NCBI GenBank assembly: GCA_002409675.1
Contig: DHOB01000071.1
Location: 1 to 8,283, forward strand
Length of the DNA: 8,283 nt
From: Ruminococcaceae bacterium UBA5401
Lineage (GTDB): Bacteria; Bacillota; Clostridia; Oscillospirales; Acutalibacteraceae
Reading direction: 5' to 3'
Position 1 is the stretch's first letter. The number at the start of each line of letters is the position of its first letter. Shown here piece after piece: positions 1 to 5,367 of the stretch. The notes beneath the pieces are model-generated. The model saw only the letters and a list, made by a program, of their open reading frames with translations. It was not told where the DNA came from and did no database searches. Both the position numbers and the translations under genes were made by a program.

Positions 1-114
1 CCGGCCCCGTTTCGTGGCCGCCGAAGGCGCGTATGACGCGGATGCGTCCGGGAGTTGTCTTTGACTGTCCCGCCAAAATAGACTTCAATTTTTCTGCGCA
101 CTGAACGGCGGGCC
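1..114 (-). repeat. Interspersed structured repeat, copy A (cut by window edge)
   Basis: Read on the minus strand, this matches the stretches after nadE (7304-7371) and after the HAD gene (8150-8283). Shared landmarks are a left arm GGCCCGCC (114 to 107), a 32-nt A/T-rich loop, a right arm GGCGGGAC (74 to 67), then CAACTCCCGG, with TCCCGG at 53 to 48. The tail carries one 30-bp-type unit starting CGGACGCATCCGCGTC and ending in CACGAA near position 14, followed by sequence that leaves the window. The copy lies 30 bp beyond the stop codon of the minus-strand glycosyltransferase and in its sense direction. The head module seen in the other copies appears reduced to a vestige (CACCGGCCCGCCG). Function unknown; no ORF is conserved among copies. 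Confidence 0.85.
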
Positions 115-121
115 GGTGGCG

Positions 122-136
122 GCGGCGACACGCCGC
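122..136 (-). repeat. 15-bp hairpin module shared with copy B
   Basis: Minus-strand GCGGCG-TGT-CGCCGC forms a 6-bp stem with a 3-nt loop, 8 bp past the glycosyltransferase stop codon. The identical 15 bases occur at 7371-7385 on the plus strand. There they follow the repeat core, whereas here they precede it. No T-run follows, so it is not a canonical intrinsic terminator, though it may help end or process the transcript. Confidence 0.6.
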
Positions 137-144
137 GGGCGCTT

Positions 145-1275
145 TTACTGTTTTGCGCGGTATTCGCCGCAGAGGCGGCGGGTCAGGGAGAGGATGTCCT
201 CGGAGGAATGCGACTTGTCGAACTCGGCGCAGGAGCTGCGCATGCGGTCGAGGCGGCGGCTGTCTTCGAGCAGGGAGAGGACGGTTTTGCCGCAGTCTTC
301 GCCCGGCTTCAGGCGCACGGCCATGTTGTGCGTGAGGAGGAAATCGGCGTTTTCCTCCTCCTGCCCGGGGATGGCGTCGAAGACCGCGAGCGGGACGCTG
401 CAGGCCAGCGCCTCGGAGACGGTCATGCCGCCCGGCTTCGTAATCAGCAGGTCGGAGGCGTGCATGTAATTTTCCACCTCATTGGTGAAAAAGACCAGCT
501 TGGTCGGCTTGGGGCTGCGCGCGACCTCGTTTCGGAAGGCGGCGTAGAGCTTCCGGTTGCGGCCGGTGATCACGACGACCTGGAACGCCAGGTCCGCGCG
601 CACAATCCGGCGGTAGATGCCGAGGATGTTGGTCACGCCGAAGCTGCCCGCCATAATCAGCACGGTGGGCAGGTCCCGCGCGAGGCCGAGCTTTTCGCGC
701 AGGGCGGGGCGGTCCGCCCGGGTGAAGAACACGTTCTCGACCGGGATGCCGAACGGGTAGATTTTTTCGCGGGGGACGCCCATCGCCTCCATCTGGGGAA
801 TCATGCCGGCGTCGGCGACGACGTAGGCGTCCACGCGGTCGGCGATCCACGCGCGGTGGGGGCCGTAGTCGGTCATCAGCGTGATGAGCGGGACGTTCAG
901 CGCGCCGGCGGCCTTGAGGTCCGACACCATCTCGGAGACGAACGGGTGCGTGGCGATTACGGCGTCCGGACTGCGGGCCGTGATGGCGGGCAGCAGCATG
1001 CGGCTGAACGTGTTGCTGAACCGCGTCATCAGGTCGTAGAGCGGGCTTTTGCGGTTGGTCGCGCGGTAGAGCTGGCCGAAGAGCTTCGGCGTCTTCATGG
1101 CGAGGATGTGGTAGCCGTTGCAGACGGTCTTGTCGAGCACGCCGCTGATGCTCTTGAGGGCGTCCACCACCTCCGCCCGGGAATCCGGGCAGTTTTCTTC
1201 GATATAGGAGCAGATGGCCCGGGAGGCGCGCAGATGGCCGCCGCCCGTCGCCGCCGAAAGAATCAGGATGTTCAT
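145..1275 (-). CDS. MGDG synthase-family lipid glycosyltransferase (UgtP-like)
   Basis: A 376-aa protein of the MGDG synthase/processive diacylglycerol glucosyltransferase type. Family members move a sugar from a UDP-sugar to diacylglycerol on the inner membrane face, making glycolipids and lipoteichoic acid anchors. The N-terminal half (about 1-185) is the acceptor domain, starting MNILILSAATGGGHLRAS with the family GGGH loop at 11-14 and continuing to ATHPFVSEM (108-116) and TDYGPHRAWI (135-144). The C-terminal GT-B half has IMAGSFGVTNI (207-217), ITGRNRKL (236-243), the KPGG sugar-nucleotide loop (280-283) and GQEEENA (304-310). Length is typical. The ATG is set by AAGGAG at 1290-1285, 9 nt upstream. 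It is transcribed divergently from the VanW gene behind an extended -10 promoter and a leader hairpin. Exact sugar and acceptor cannot be read from the sequence; some relatives act on other lipids. Confidence 0.9.
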   Translation of the reverse strand: MNILILSAATGGGHLRASRAICSYIEENCPDSRAEVVDALKSISGVLDKTVCNGYHILAMKTPKLFGQLYRATNRKSPLYDLMTRFSNTFSRMLLPAITARSPDAVIATHPFVSEMVSDLKAAGALNVPLITLMTDYGPHRAWIADRVDAYVVADAGMIPQMEAMGVPREKIYPFGIPVENVFFTRADRPALREKLGLARDLPTVLIMAGSFGVTNILGIYRRIVRADLAFQVVVITGRNRKLYAAFRNEVARSPKPTKLVFFTNEVENYMHASDLLITKPGGMTVSEALACSVPLAVFDAIPGQEEENADFLLTHNMAVRLKPGEDCGKTVLSLLEDSRRLDRMRSSCAEFDKSHSSEDILSLTRRLCGEYRAKQ

Positions 1276-1330
1276 GCGGAAACACTCCTTCCCGCGGCTT
1301 TCCGCCTGCAGGGAACTTCAAGGGGGCCTC

Positions 1331-1378
1331 AAAAAGGGCCCGGCCGCTTTCCGGCCGGAAATTAAGTGCAGCGGCCGG
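1331..1378 (-). terminator. Terminator-like leader hairpin (possible attenuator)
   Basis: In the minus-strand transcript, CCGGCCGCT (1378-1370) pairs perfectly with AGCGGCCGG (1348-1340) over a 21-nt loop. Four nt later comes TTTTT (1335-1331). The loop contains the 12-bp perfect palindrome TTCCGGCCGGAA (1360-1349). The structure lies between the predicted transcription start (about 1387) and the start codon at 1275. A competing stem, GGGCC (1341-1337) with GGCCC (1328-1324), would hold the T-run in its loop. The arrangement resembles a transcription attenuator, but no ligand-binding domain is recognisable. Confidence 0.45.
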
Positions 1379-1393
1379 TTCAAAATCAGCGCT

Positions 1394-1422
1394 ATTATAG
1401 CATATATTAACTCTGGAATCCA
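1394..1422 (-). promoter_or_regulatory. Extended -10 promoter for the lipid glycosyltransferase
   Basis: On the minus strand, TGCTATAAT (1402-1394) is a perfect TATAAT with the TGn extension. A weak -35, TGGATT (1422-1417, 3 of 6), lies 17 nt upstream, as expected for extended -10 promoters. This is the only A/T-rich patch in the area. The predicted leader is about 110 nt. Confidence 0.7.
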
Positions 1423-1431
1423 GAAGCCGGA

Positions 1432-1441
1432 CCCGCGCGGG
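1432..1441. promoter_or_regulatory. 10-bp palindrome CCCGCGCGGG, copy 1 (candidate operator)
   Basis: A perfect 10-bp palindrome, preceded by CCGGA, just upstream of the -35 of the minus-strand promoter. The same 10 bases recur at 1489-1498. Placement suits a regulator site, but short GC palindromes are easily found in DNA this GC-rich. Confidence 0.3.
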
Positions 1442-1477
1442 CGGGGAGGCGGGGGCGAAAAGTGTCGGGACTGTAAC

Positions 1478-1506
1478 TTTACTTCCGGCCCGCGCGGGAT
1501 TATAAT
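1478..1506 (+). promoter_or_regulatory. Sigma-A-like promoter for the VanW-family gene
   Basis: TTTACT (1478-1483, 4 of 6 to TTGACA) is separated by exactly 17 nt from a perfect TATAAT (1501-1506). The predicted start near 1513 gives a leader of about 40 nt that contains the GGAGGG ribosome site. The spacer holds the palindrome at 1489-1498. Confidence 0.75.
1489..1498. promoter_or_regulatory. 10-bp palindrome CCCGCGCGGG, copy 2 (candidate operator)
   Basis: The second exact copy of the palindrome is preceded directly by CCGG and sits between the -35 and -10 of the VanW promoter. A protein bound there would block RNA polymerase. The two copies are 57 bp apart in a gap shared by divergent genes. 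Operator function is inference. Confidence 0.35.
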
Positions 1507-1552
1507 GGGCGCGACAGCCGGCCCGGTCGGCGGGCCATGGAGGGTATGCTGA

Positions 1553-3064
1553 ATGACAGGTTCCAGAGTGAGAAGAAGAAACGCCCGGCGCGGCGGACAC
1601 GCGCGCGCCGCGGTGATTACGGTGGTTCTGCTGGCGGTGGGGGCGGCGGCCGTTTTCGGCGGACGGCGCCTTTACGCCCGGATGCAGCATGAAAAAGAGG
1701 TGGCCGCCCTGCTCGACACCAACCTCTTTTACCGCGGCATCACGGTGCAGGGCGTAAATGTGGGCGGCATGACCCTGCAGCAGGCGAAAAACGCCCTGAA
1801 AGGGAAAGAGAAAGAGGCGGCCGGGCACTACGACATCGCAGTTACATACGGCGGAAAGACCTGGCGGCTGACCGAGGCCGACATGACCTTCAGCGGCAAC
1901 ACCGACGAGGTGCTGAAGGCCGCCTATTCCTACGGGCGCACGGGGGACCGGGAGCAGCGCTGGCAGCGGGTCAAGGCGCTGGAGAAGAAGCCGAAAAGCT
2001 ACACGCTGAGCGCGAAGCCCGACGAGGACGCGCTGAAGAAAAAGACCGGGGAGATTGCGGCGCAGGTCAACCGGGAACCGGAGGACCCCACCGTGGTGTC
2101 CTTCAACCCCGCCGGCAAGACCTTCGTTTACCGGGACGGCGTGCAGGGGCTGGAGGTGGACACGCAGGCCCTGTGGGCCGGCGTGAAGGCCGTCGCCGAG
2201 GGGCCGCACACCGGCACGGTCGCCCTGAAGGTGAACGCCGTGCCGTTTGAGACCTCCCTTGCGCAGGTCAAGAGCCACATGCGGAAAATCGGGGAGTACA
2301 GCACCACCTCCACCAACAGCGCCGACGGCACGTACAACATGATGCGCGCGCTGAAGGCGGTCAGCGGCACCGTGGTGAAGCCGGGGGCGACGTTCTCGTT
2401 CTTCGGCAGGGTGGGGCCGTGCGACCAGGCGCACGGCTACCGCCCCGCCGGCGCCATCCTGAACGGCAGCCTGGTGCAGGACTACGGCGGCGGCATCTGC
2501 CAGGCCTCCACCACGCTCTACGGCGCGATCCTGCGCGCCGGCATGGAGGTTGTGGAGCGGACGAACCACTCCATCCCCTCCAGCTACTGCCCCATCGGGC
2601 AGGACGCGACAGTCAGCTACCCGGCGCTGGACCTCAAGTTCCGGAACCCGACGCCGTACCCCGTCTACATCCTGACCTACACGTCCGGGCGGCGGCTCAC
2701 GGCCGAGGTCTACGGCTACCGGCCGCCGGAGTACGACGAAATCCGGGTCACGTCGCAGGTGACGCAGACGATCGCCGCGCCCTCGAAGCCCCGGTACGTG
2801 CAGGACCGCTCGCTGCCGGCCGGGTCGGTCCGGCTGGCGGCGAAGGCCCACACGGGGTACCGGGCCGCGGCGCAGCGGGTGTATTACAAAAACGGCAAAA
2901 TCGTCAAGACGGAAAAGCTGCCCTCTTCCTATTATAAGCCGCAGGCGGCCTGCTACCTTACCGGCGCGGCGAAGACCTCTTCGGCGTCTTCGTCCTCCCA
3001 GAAACCCGCATCTTCCAAGCCCGCTTCGCAGAAGCCGGAAAGCGCGGCCGGCGCGGCCGCCTGA
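1553..3064 (+). CDS. VanW/YoaR-family envelope protein with PG-binding-like domain
   Basis: A 503-aa membrane-anchored extracytoplasmic protein. A basic N-terminus (RVRRRNARRG) precedes one membrane segment at about 18-36, which may be an uncleaved signal anchor. Residues about 60-230 fit the putative peptidoglycan-binding region usual in this family (YRGITVQGVNVGGMTLQQAK, starting at 60). The VanW domain spans about 245-375, with PGATFSFFGRVGP (277-289), YGGGICQASTTLY (311-323) and NHSIPSSYCPIGQDA (338-352). Residues about 400-473 resemble a G5 domain (DRSLPAGS, YYKNGKIVKTE). A Ser/Lys/Pro/Ala-rich tail ends the protein. The ATG is fixed by GGAGG at 1539-1543, 9 nt upstream. VanW occurs in some vancomycin resistance clusters, but this architecture is widespread in Clostridia and no van ligase or dehydratase gene is present, so resistance should not be inferred. 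The biochemical role is unknown. Confidence 0.9.
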   Translation: MTGSRVRRRNARRGGHARAAVITVVLLAVGAAAVFGGRRLYARMQHEKEVAALLDTNLFYRGITVQGVNVGGMTLQQAKNALKGKEKEAAGHYDIAVTYGGKTWRLTEADMTFSGNTDEVLKAAYSYGRTGDREQRWQRVKALEKKPKSYTLSAKPDEDALKKKTGEIAAQVNREPEDPTVVSFNPAGKTFVYRDGVQGLEVDTQALWAGVKAVAEGPHTGTVALKVNAVPFETSLAQVKSHMRKIGEYSTTSTNSADGTYNMMRALKAVSGTVVKPGATFSFFGRVGPCDQAHGYRPAGAILNGSLVQDYGGGICQASTTLYGAILRAGMEVVERTNHSIPSSYCPIGQDATVSYPALDLKFRNPTPYPVYILTYTSGRRLTAEVYGYRPPEYDEIRVTSQVTQTIAAPSKPRYVQDRSLPAGSVRLAAKAHTGYRAAAQRVYYKNGKIVKTEKLPSSYYKPQAACYLTGAAKTSSASSSSQKPASSKPASQKPESAAGAAA

Positions 3065-3087
3065 CGGTTCCGCCGGGGAAAAGGCCC

Positions 3088-3116
3088 TTGACTTTTTCCC
3101 GCTTTTCTGCAAAAAT
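3088..3116 (+). promoter_or_regulatory. Possible promoter for the GT2 operon
   Basis: TTGACT (3088-3093, 5 of 6) is followed after 17 nt by AAAAAT (3111-3116, 4 of 6), preceded by TGC (3108-3110) as in extended -10 elements. It begins 24 bp past the VanW stop codon. No better promoter is visible between the stem-loop at 3136-3166 and the GT2 gene, so operon transcripts would carry that hairpin in the leader. Confidence 0.45.
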
Positions 3117-3135
3117 AGGGATAGTTTCAGAACAG

Positions 3136-3166
3136 AAAGAGCCGGAATCGAAACTTCCGGCTCTTT
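3136..3166 (+). terminator. Intrinsic terminator after the VanW gene
   Basis: AAAGAGCCGGAA (3136-3147) and TTCCGGCTCTTT (3155-3166) form a perfect 12-bp stem with a 7-nt loop. The A-run on one side and the TCTTT run on the other are typical of a bidirectional rho-independent terminator. It lies 71 bp past the VanW stop. Because a promoter-like sequence lies upstream, it may also affect transcription entering the GT2 operon. Confidence 0.75.
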
Positions 3167-3233
3167 GCTCCGGATTCGGCAAAGAAGCGGGAACGAAAGA
3201 AAACGGCCGCCGCGGCCGCGCGGGAAGGGAAGG

Positions 3234-4226
3234 ATGATTGTGCCTCTGGAAAAACATGTGCCGGAAATCAGCGTCGTGATTCCGGTCTACAAGGTGGAAA
3301 AATACGTGGGCCGGTGCCTGTCGTCCCTGGTGGGGCAGACCTTCCGCGATTTTGAAATCATCGCCGTGAACGACGGCTCGCCGGACGATTCGCCGGAGAT
3401 TCTGCACCACTTCGCGCAGCGGTACGGCTATATCCATGTGATCGACCAGGCGAACGGCGGCATGTCGAAGGCGCGGAACACCGGCATGGCCGCCGCGCGG
3501 GGAAAATACATCGCCTTTGTCGACAGCGACGACTACGTGGCCCCGACCTATCTGGAGGAGCTGTACCGCGCCTGCGAGGACAACGGCGCGGACATCGCCT
3601 GCTGCTACTATTATTTCCATTTTATCGAGAATAATTTCCTGTTCGAGTACCCGTTCCGCTGCAAGGGCGTGTTCACGCGGGAGCAGGCGATGGACCGCCT
3701 GCTGCGCGACGTGCAGATCCAGAGCCTGGTGTGGAACAAACTGTACCGCCGCAGCCTGTTCGCCGACAACGGCATCACGTTCCCCTCCATGTGTTTTGAG
3801 GACATGGCCACGGCCAACCGCGTCTTTGCGCACGCGAACCGCGTGGTGGTGCTCGACCGCCCGCTCTACTATTACAACCAGCGCCCGTCCAGCACGCTGG
3901 CAACCATCAACGCGAGCAAAATCAACGATTTTATCCGCGCGATCGCGATGGTCCGCATTTCGCTTGAAAAAAACGGGCTGTTTGAAAAATACCGCAAGAG
4001 CTACAACGCGCTGGTGCGGAAAACCTGCGGATGCTGCTATCTGTATGTATTAAAGCTGCACAGCGAGAAAAAATGTATGAAGGGCTGCATGGCCAACATG
4101 CGGCGGGTCTCGAAGGCGCTGAAGCATTACTCGGCGGATGAGTTCGCTTCCCCGGCCCTTTTCGGCCGGCTGCCGGACGTTGTGGCTTCCCCGGAAAAGC
4201 TGGAAAAGGATTATTCCGTCCGCTGA
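3234..4226 (+). CDS. Family 2 glycosyltransferase
   Basis: A 330-aa GT-A fold enzyme that moves a sugar from a nucleotide sugar in the cytosol, probably to an envelope polysaccharide or lipid carrier. The N-terminal domain begins ISVVIPVYKVEKYV (12-25), with SLVGQTFRDFEIIAVNDGS (31-49), NGGMSKARNTGMAAARGKY (74-92) and the metal-binding VDSDDYV (96-102). WNKLYRRSLF (167-176) and FEDM (188-191) match the acceptor side of this subfamily. No transmembrane segment is seen. The ATG at 3234 follows AAGGGAAGG. GTG at 3240, two codons on, would have better spacing. An in-frame TTG at 3165 lies inside the terminator stem and is rejected. The downstream membrane gene starts 40 bp later, suggesting one operon. 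Substrate unknown. Confidence 0.9.
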   Translation: MIVPLEKHVPEISVVIPVYKVEKYVGRCLSSLVGQTFRDFEIIAVNDGSPDDSPEILHHFAQRYGYIHVIDQANGGMSKARNTGMAAARGKYIAFVDSDDYVAPTYLEELYRACEDNGADIACCYYYFHFIENNFLFEYPFRCKGVFTREQAMDRLLRDVQIQSLVWNKLYRRSLFADNGITFPSMCFEDMATANRVFAHANRVVVLDRPLYYYNQRPSSTLATINASKINDFIRAIAMVRISLEKNGLFEKYRKSYNALVRKTCGCCYLYVLKLHSEKKCMKGCMANMRRVSKALKHYSADEFASPALFGRLPDVVASPEKLEKDYSVR

Positions 4227-4240
4227 GGGCATTTTTGCCC
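4227..4240 (+). other. Small hairpin between GT2 and membrane gene
   Basis: Directly after the GT2 stop codon, GGGCA-TTTT-TGCCC forms a 5-bp stem with a TTTT loop. No T-run follows, so it is unlikely to terminate. It could stabilise the upstream message end or affect initiation of the next gene, whose ribosome site is weak. Confidence 0.35.
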
Positions 4241-4266
4241 GCGGGGGCGGACGCGGAATCGCGGTT

Positions 4267-5367
4267 ATGGTGAAAAATCGGAAAAAAACATCGAAAATCT
4301 TCCAGGCGGCGCTTTTTGCGGCATCGGTTGCGCTGCTTGTCTATTTCTGCGTTTCGGGCAACAACCTGGTGATCCTGCTGAACAGCCTGCCGCACCTGAA
4401 CCCGTTCTGGCTGGCCTGCGCGGCCGGCAGCGTGGTGCTGGGCTGGGCGATGGACGCCTCCGTTCTGTACGAGCTGGTGCGGCACGCCTGCGGCGGGGGC
4501 TATACCTTCCGCAGCGCGTTCCGCACGGCGATGGTGGGGCAGTACTTCAACGCCGTGACGCCCTACGCGGTGGCGGGGCAGCCCATGCAGTTTGTGGTGC
4601 TGCTGCACCAGGGGGTGGCTTCGGGCATCGCGGTTTCGACCCTGGTGCGCAAGTTCCTGGTGTACCAGATGTCCATCACGTGCTATTCGCTGCTGGTCAT
4701 TGTGGTGCGGTACCATTTTTTCCGGGCGAAAATCCAGGGGTTCATGGCGCTGGCCTTCATCGGCTTTCTGTGCCAGTCGGCGACGGTGGTCGTGCTGCTG
4801 CTGTTCACGTACAGCCCCGTGTTCACCACGCGGCTGATTCAGGGTGTGGTGTGGGTGCTGACCAAGCTGCATGTGGTGCGCCAGCCGGAGGACACGCGGA
4901 AAAAGGTGCGCGGCCAGCTTCAGTTTTACCTGGACAACAACCGGGCCATGAAGGGCAACCGGCTTTTAAGCGCGCGCATCTACGGCTTTACGCTGCTGCA
5001 GCTCACGGCGATGTTCCTGGTGCCCTTTTTCATCTATAAGGCGTTCCACAGCCCGGGCGCGCCCATCTTCGACATGATTGCGGCGCAGAGCTTTGTGACG
5101 ATGATCTCGAGCTACACGCCGCTGCCGGGGGCCGCCGGGGCGGCCGAGGGCAGCTTTCTGGTGATTTTTCAGCTCTTTTTCAAGCAGGACGTGATCACCC
5201 AGGCGATGCTGCTGTGGCGGCTGCTGGCGTACTACTCCTGCGTGGCGGTCGGCGTGTTTTTCGTGGGGTTCGGCGGCCGGCGCGAGGAGCTGCGCGCCGG
5301 CCTGAGGGAAGTGGAGCTTAAAAAAGCCGGCGGCGCGGCCGGCGGCGAAGGGACGATGCAGAAATGA
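4267..5367 (+). CDS. Flippase-like LPG_synthase_TM family membrane protein
   Basis: A 366-aa polytopic inner-membrane protein of the family covering the transmembrane part of MprF (lysylphosphatidylglycerol synthase) and related stand-alone proteins. Hydrophobic stretches fall near 12-30, 44-62, 105-125, 130-148, 158-182, 238-258, 268-285, 295-305 and 312-335. Family signatures are GQYFNAVTPYAVAGQPMQF (91-109) and SSYTPLPGAAGAAEGSF (281-297). No soluble aminoacyl-transfer domain follows, so it should not modify lipids alone; stand-alone members are suspected lipid or carrier translocators. Next to a GT2 enzyme it may handle that enzyme's lipid-linked product (inference). The ATG at 4267 has only a weak ribosome site, so translation may depend on the GT2 gene. 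The frame stays open upstream into GT2, but that extension is not hydrophobic. The C-terminus is Gly/Ala-rich. Confidence 0.85.
   Translation: MVKNRKKTSKIFQAALFAASVALLVYFCVSGNNLVILLNSLPHLNPFWLACAAGSVVLGWAMDASVLYELVRHACGGGYTFRSAFRTAMVGQYFNAVTPYAVAGQPMQFVVLLHQGVASGIAVSTLVRKFLVYQMSITCYSLLVIVVRYHFFRAKIQGFMALAFIGFLCQSATVVVLLLFTYSPVFTTRLIQGVVWVLTKLHVVRQPEDTRKKVRGQLQFYLDNNRAMKGNRLLSARIYGFTLLQLTAMFLVPFFIYKAFHSPGAPIFDMIAAQSFVTMISSYTPLPGAAGAAEGSFLVIFQLFFKQDVITQAMLLWRLLAYYSCVAVGVFFVGFGGRREELRAGLREVELKKAGGAAGGEGTMQK

Noticed and set aside
61..89. Promoter-like TTGACT-N17-TTCAAT on the plus strand of repeat copy A
   Set aside because: Only a partial -10 match, and the equivalent bases in copies B and C do not keep the pattern.
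208..1365. Long open frame (385 codons) on the plus strand opposite the lipid glycosyltransferase
   Set aside because: It is the antisense of a gene with clear family motifs, its product is Ala/Arg/Gly/His-rich without recognisable domains, and long antisense frames are common in DNA this GC-rich.
1553..3064. Reading the VanW gene as part of a vancomycin resistance cluster
   Set aside because: No van ligase, dehydrogenase, dipeptidase or two-component genes are nearby; the anchor/PG-binding/VanW/G5-like layout is the common housekeeping type in Clostridia.
479..3112. 877-codon minus-strand open frame
   Set aside because: It overlaps the VanW gene antisense and the glycosyltransferase in another frame; the product is low-complexity Arg/Pro/Gly/His-rich. 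The real genes explain the region.
3165..3233. Upstream TTG start for the GT2 gene
   Set aside because: The TTG lies within the terminator stem, has no ribosome site, and the added residues are Arg/Gly-rich and outside the GT-A fold.
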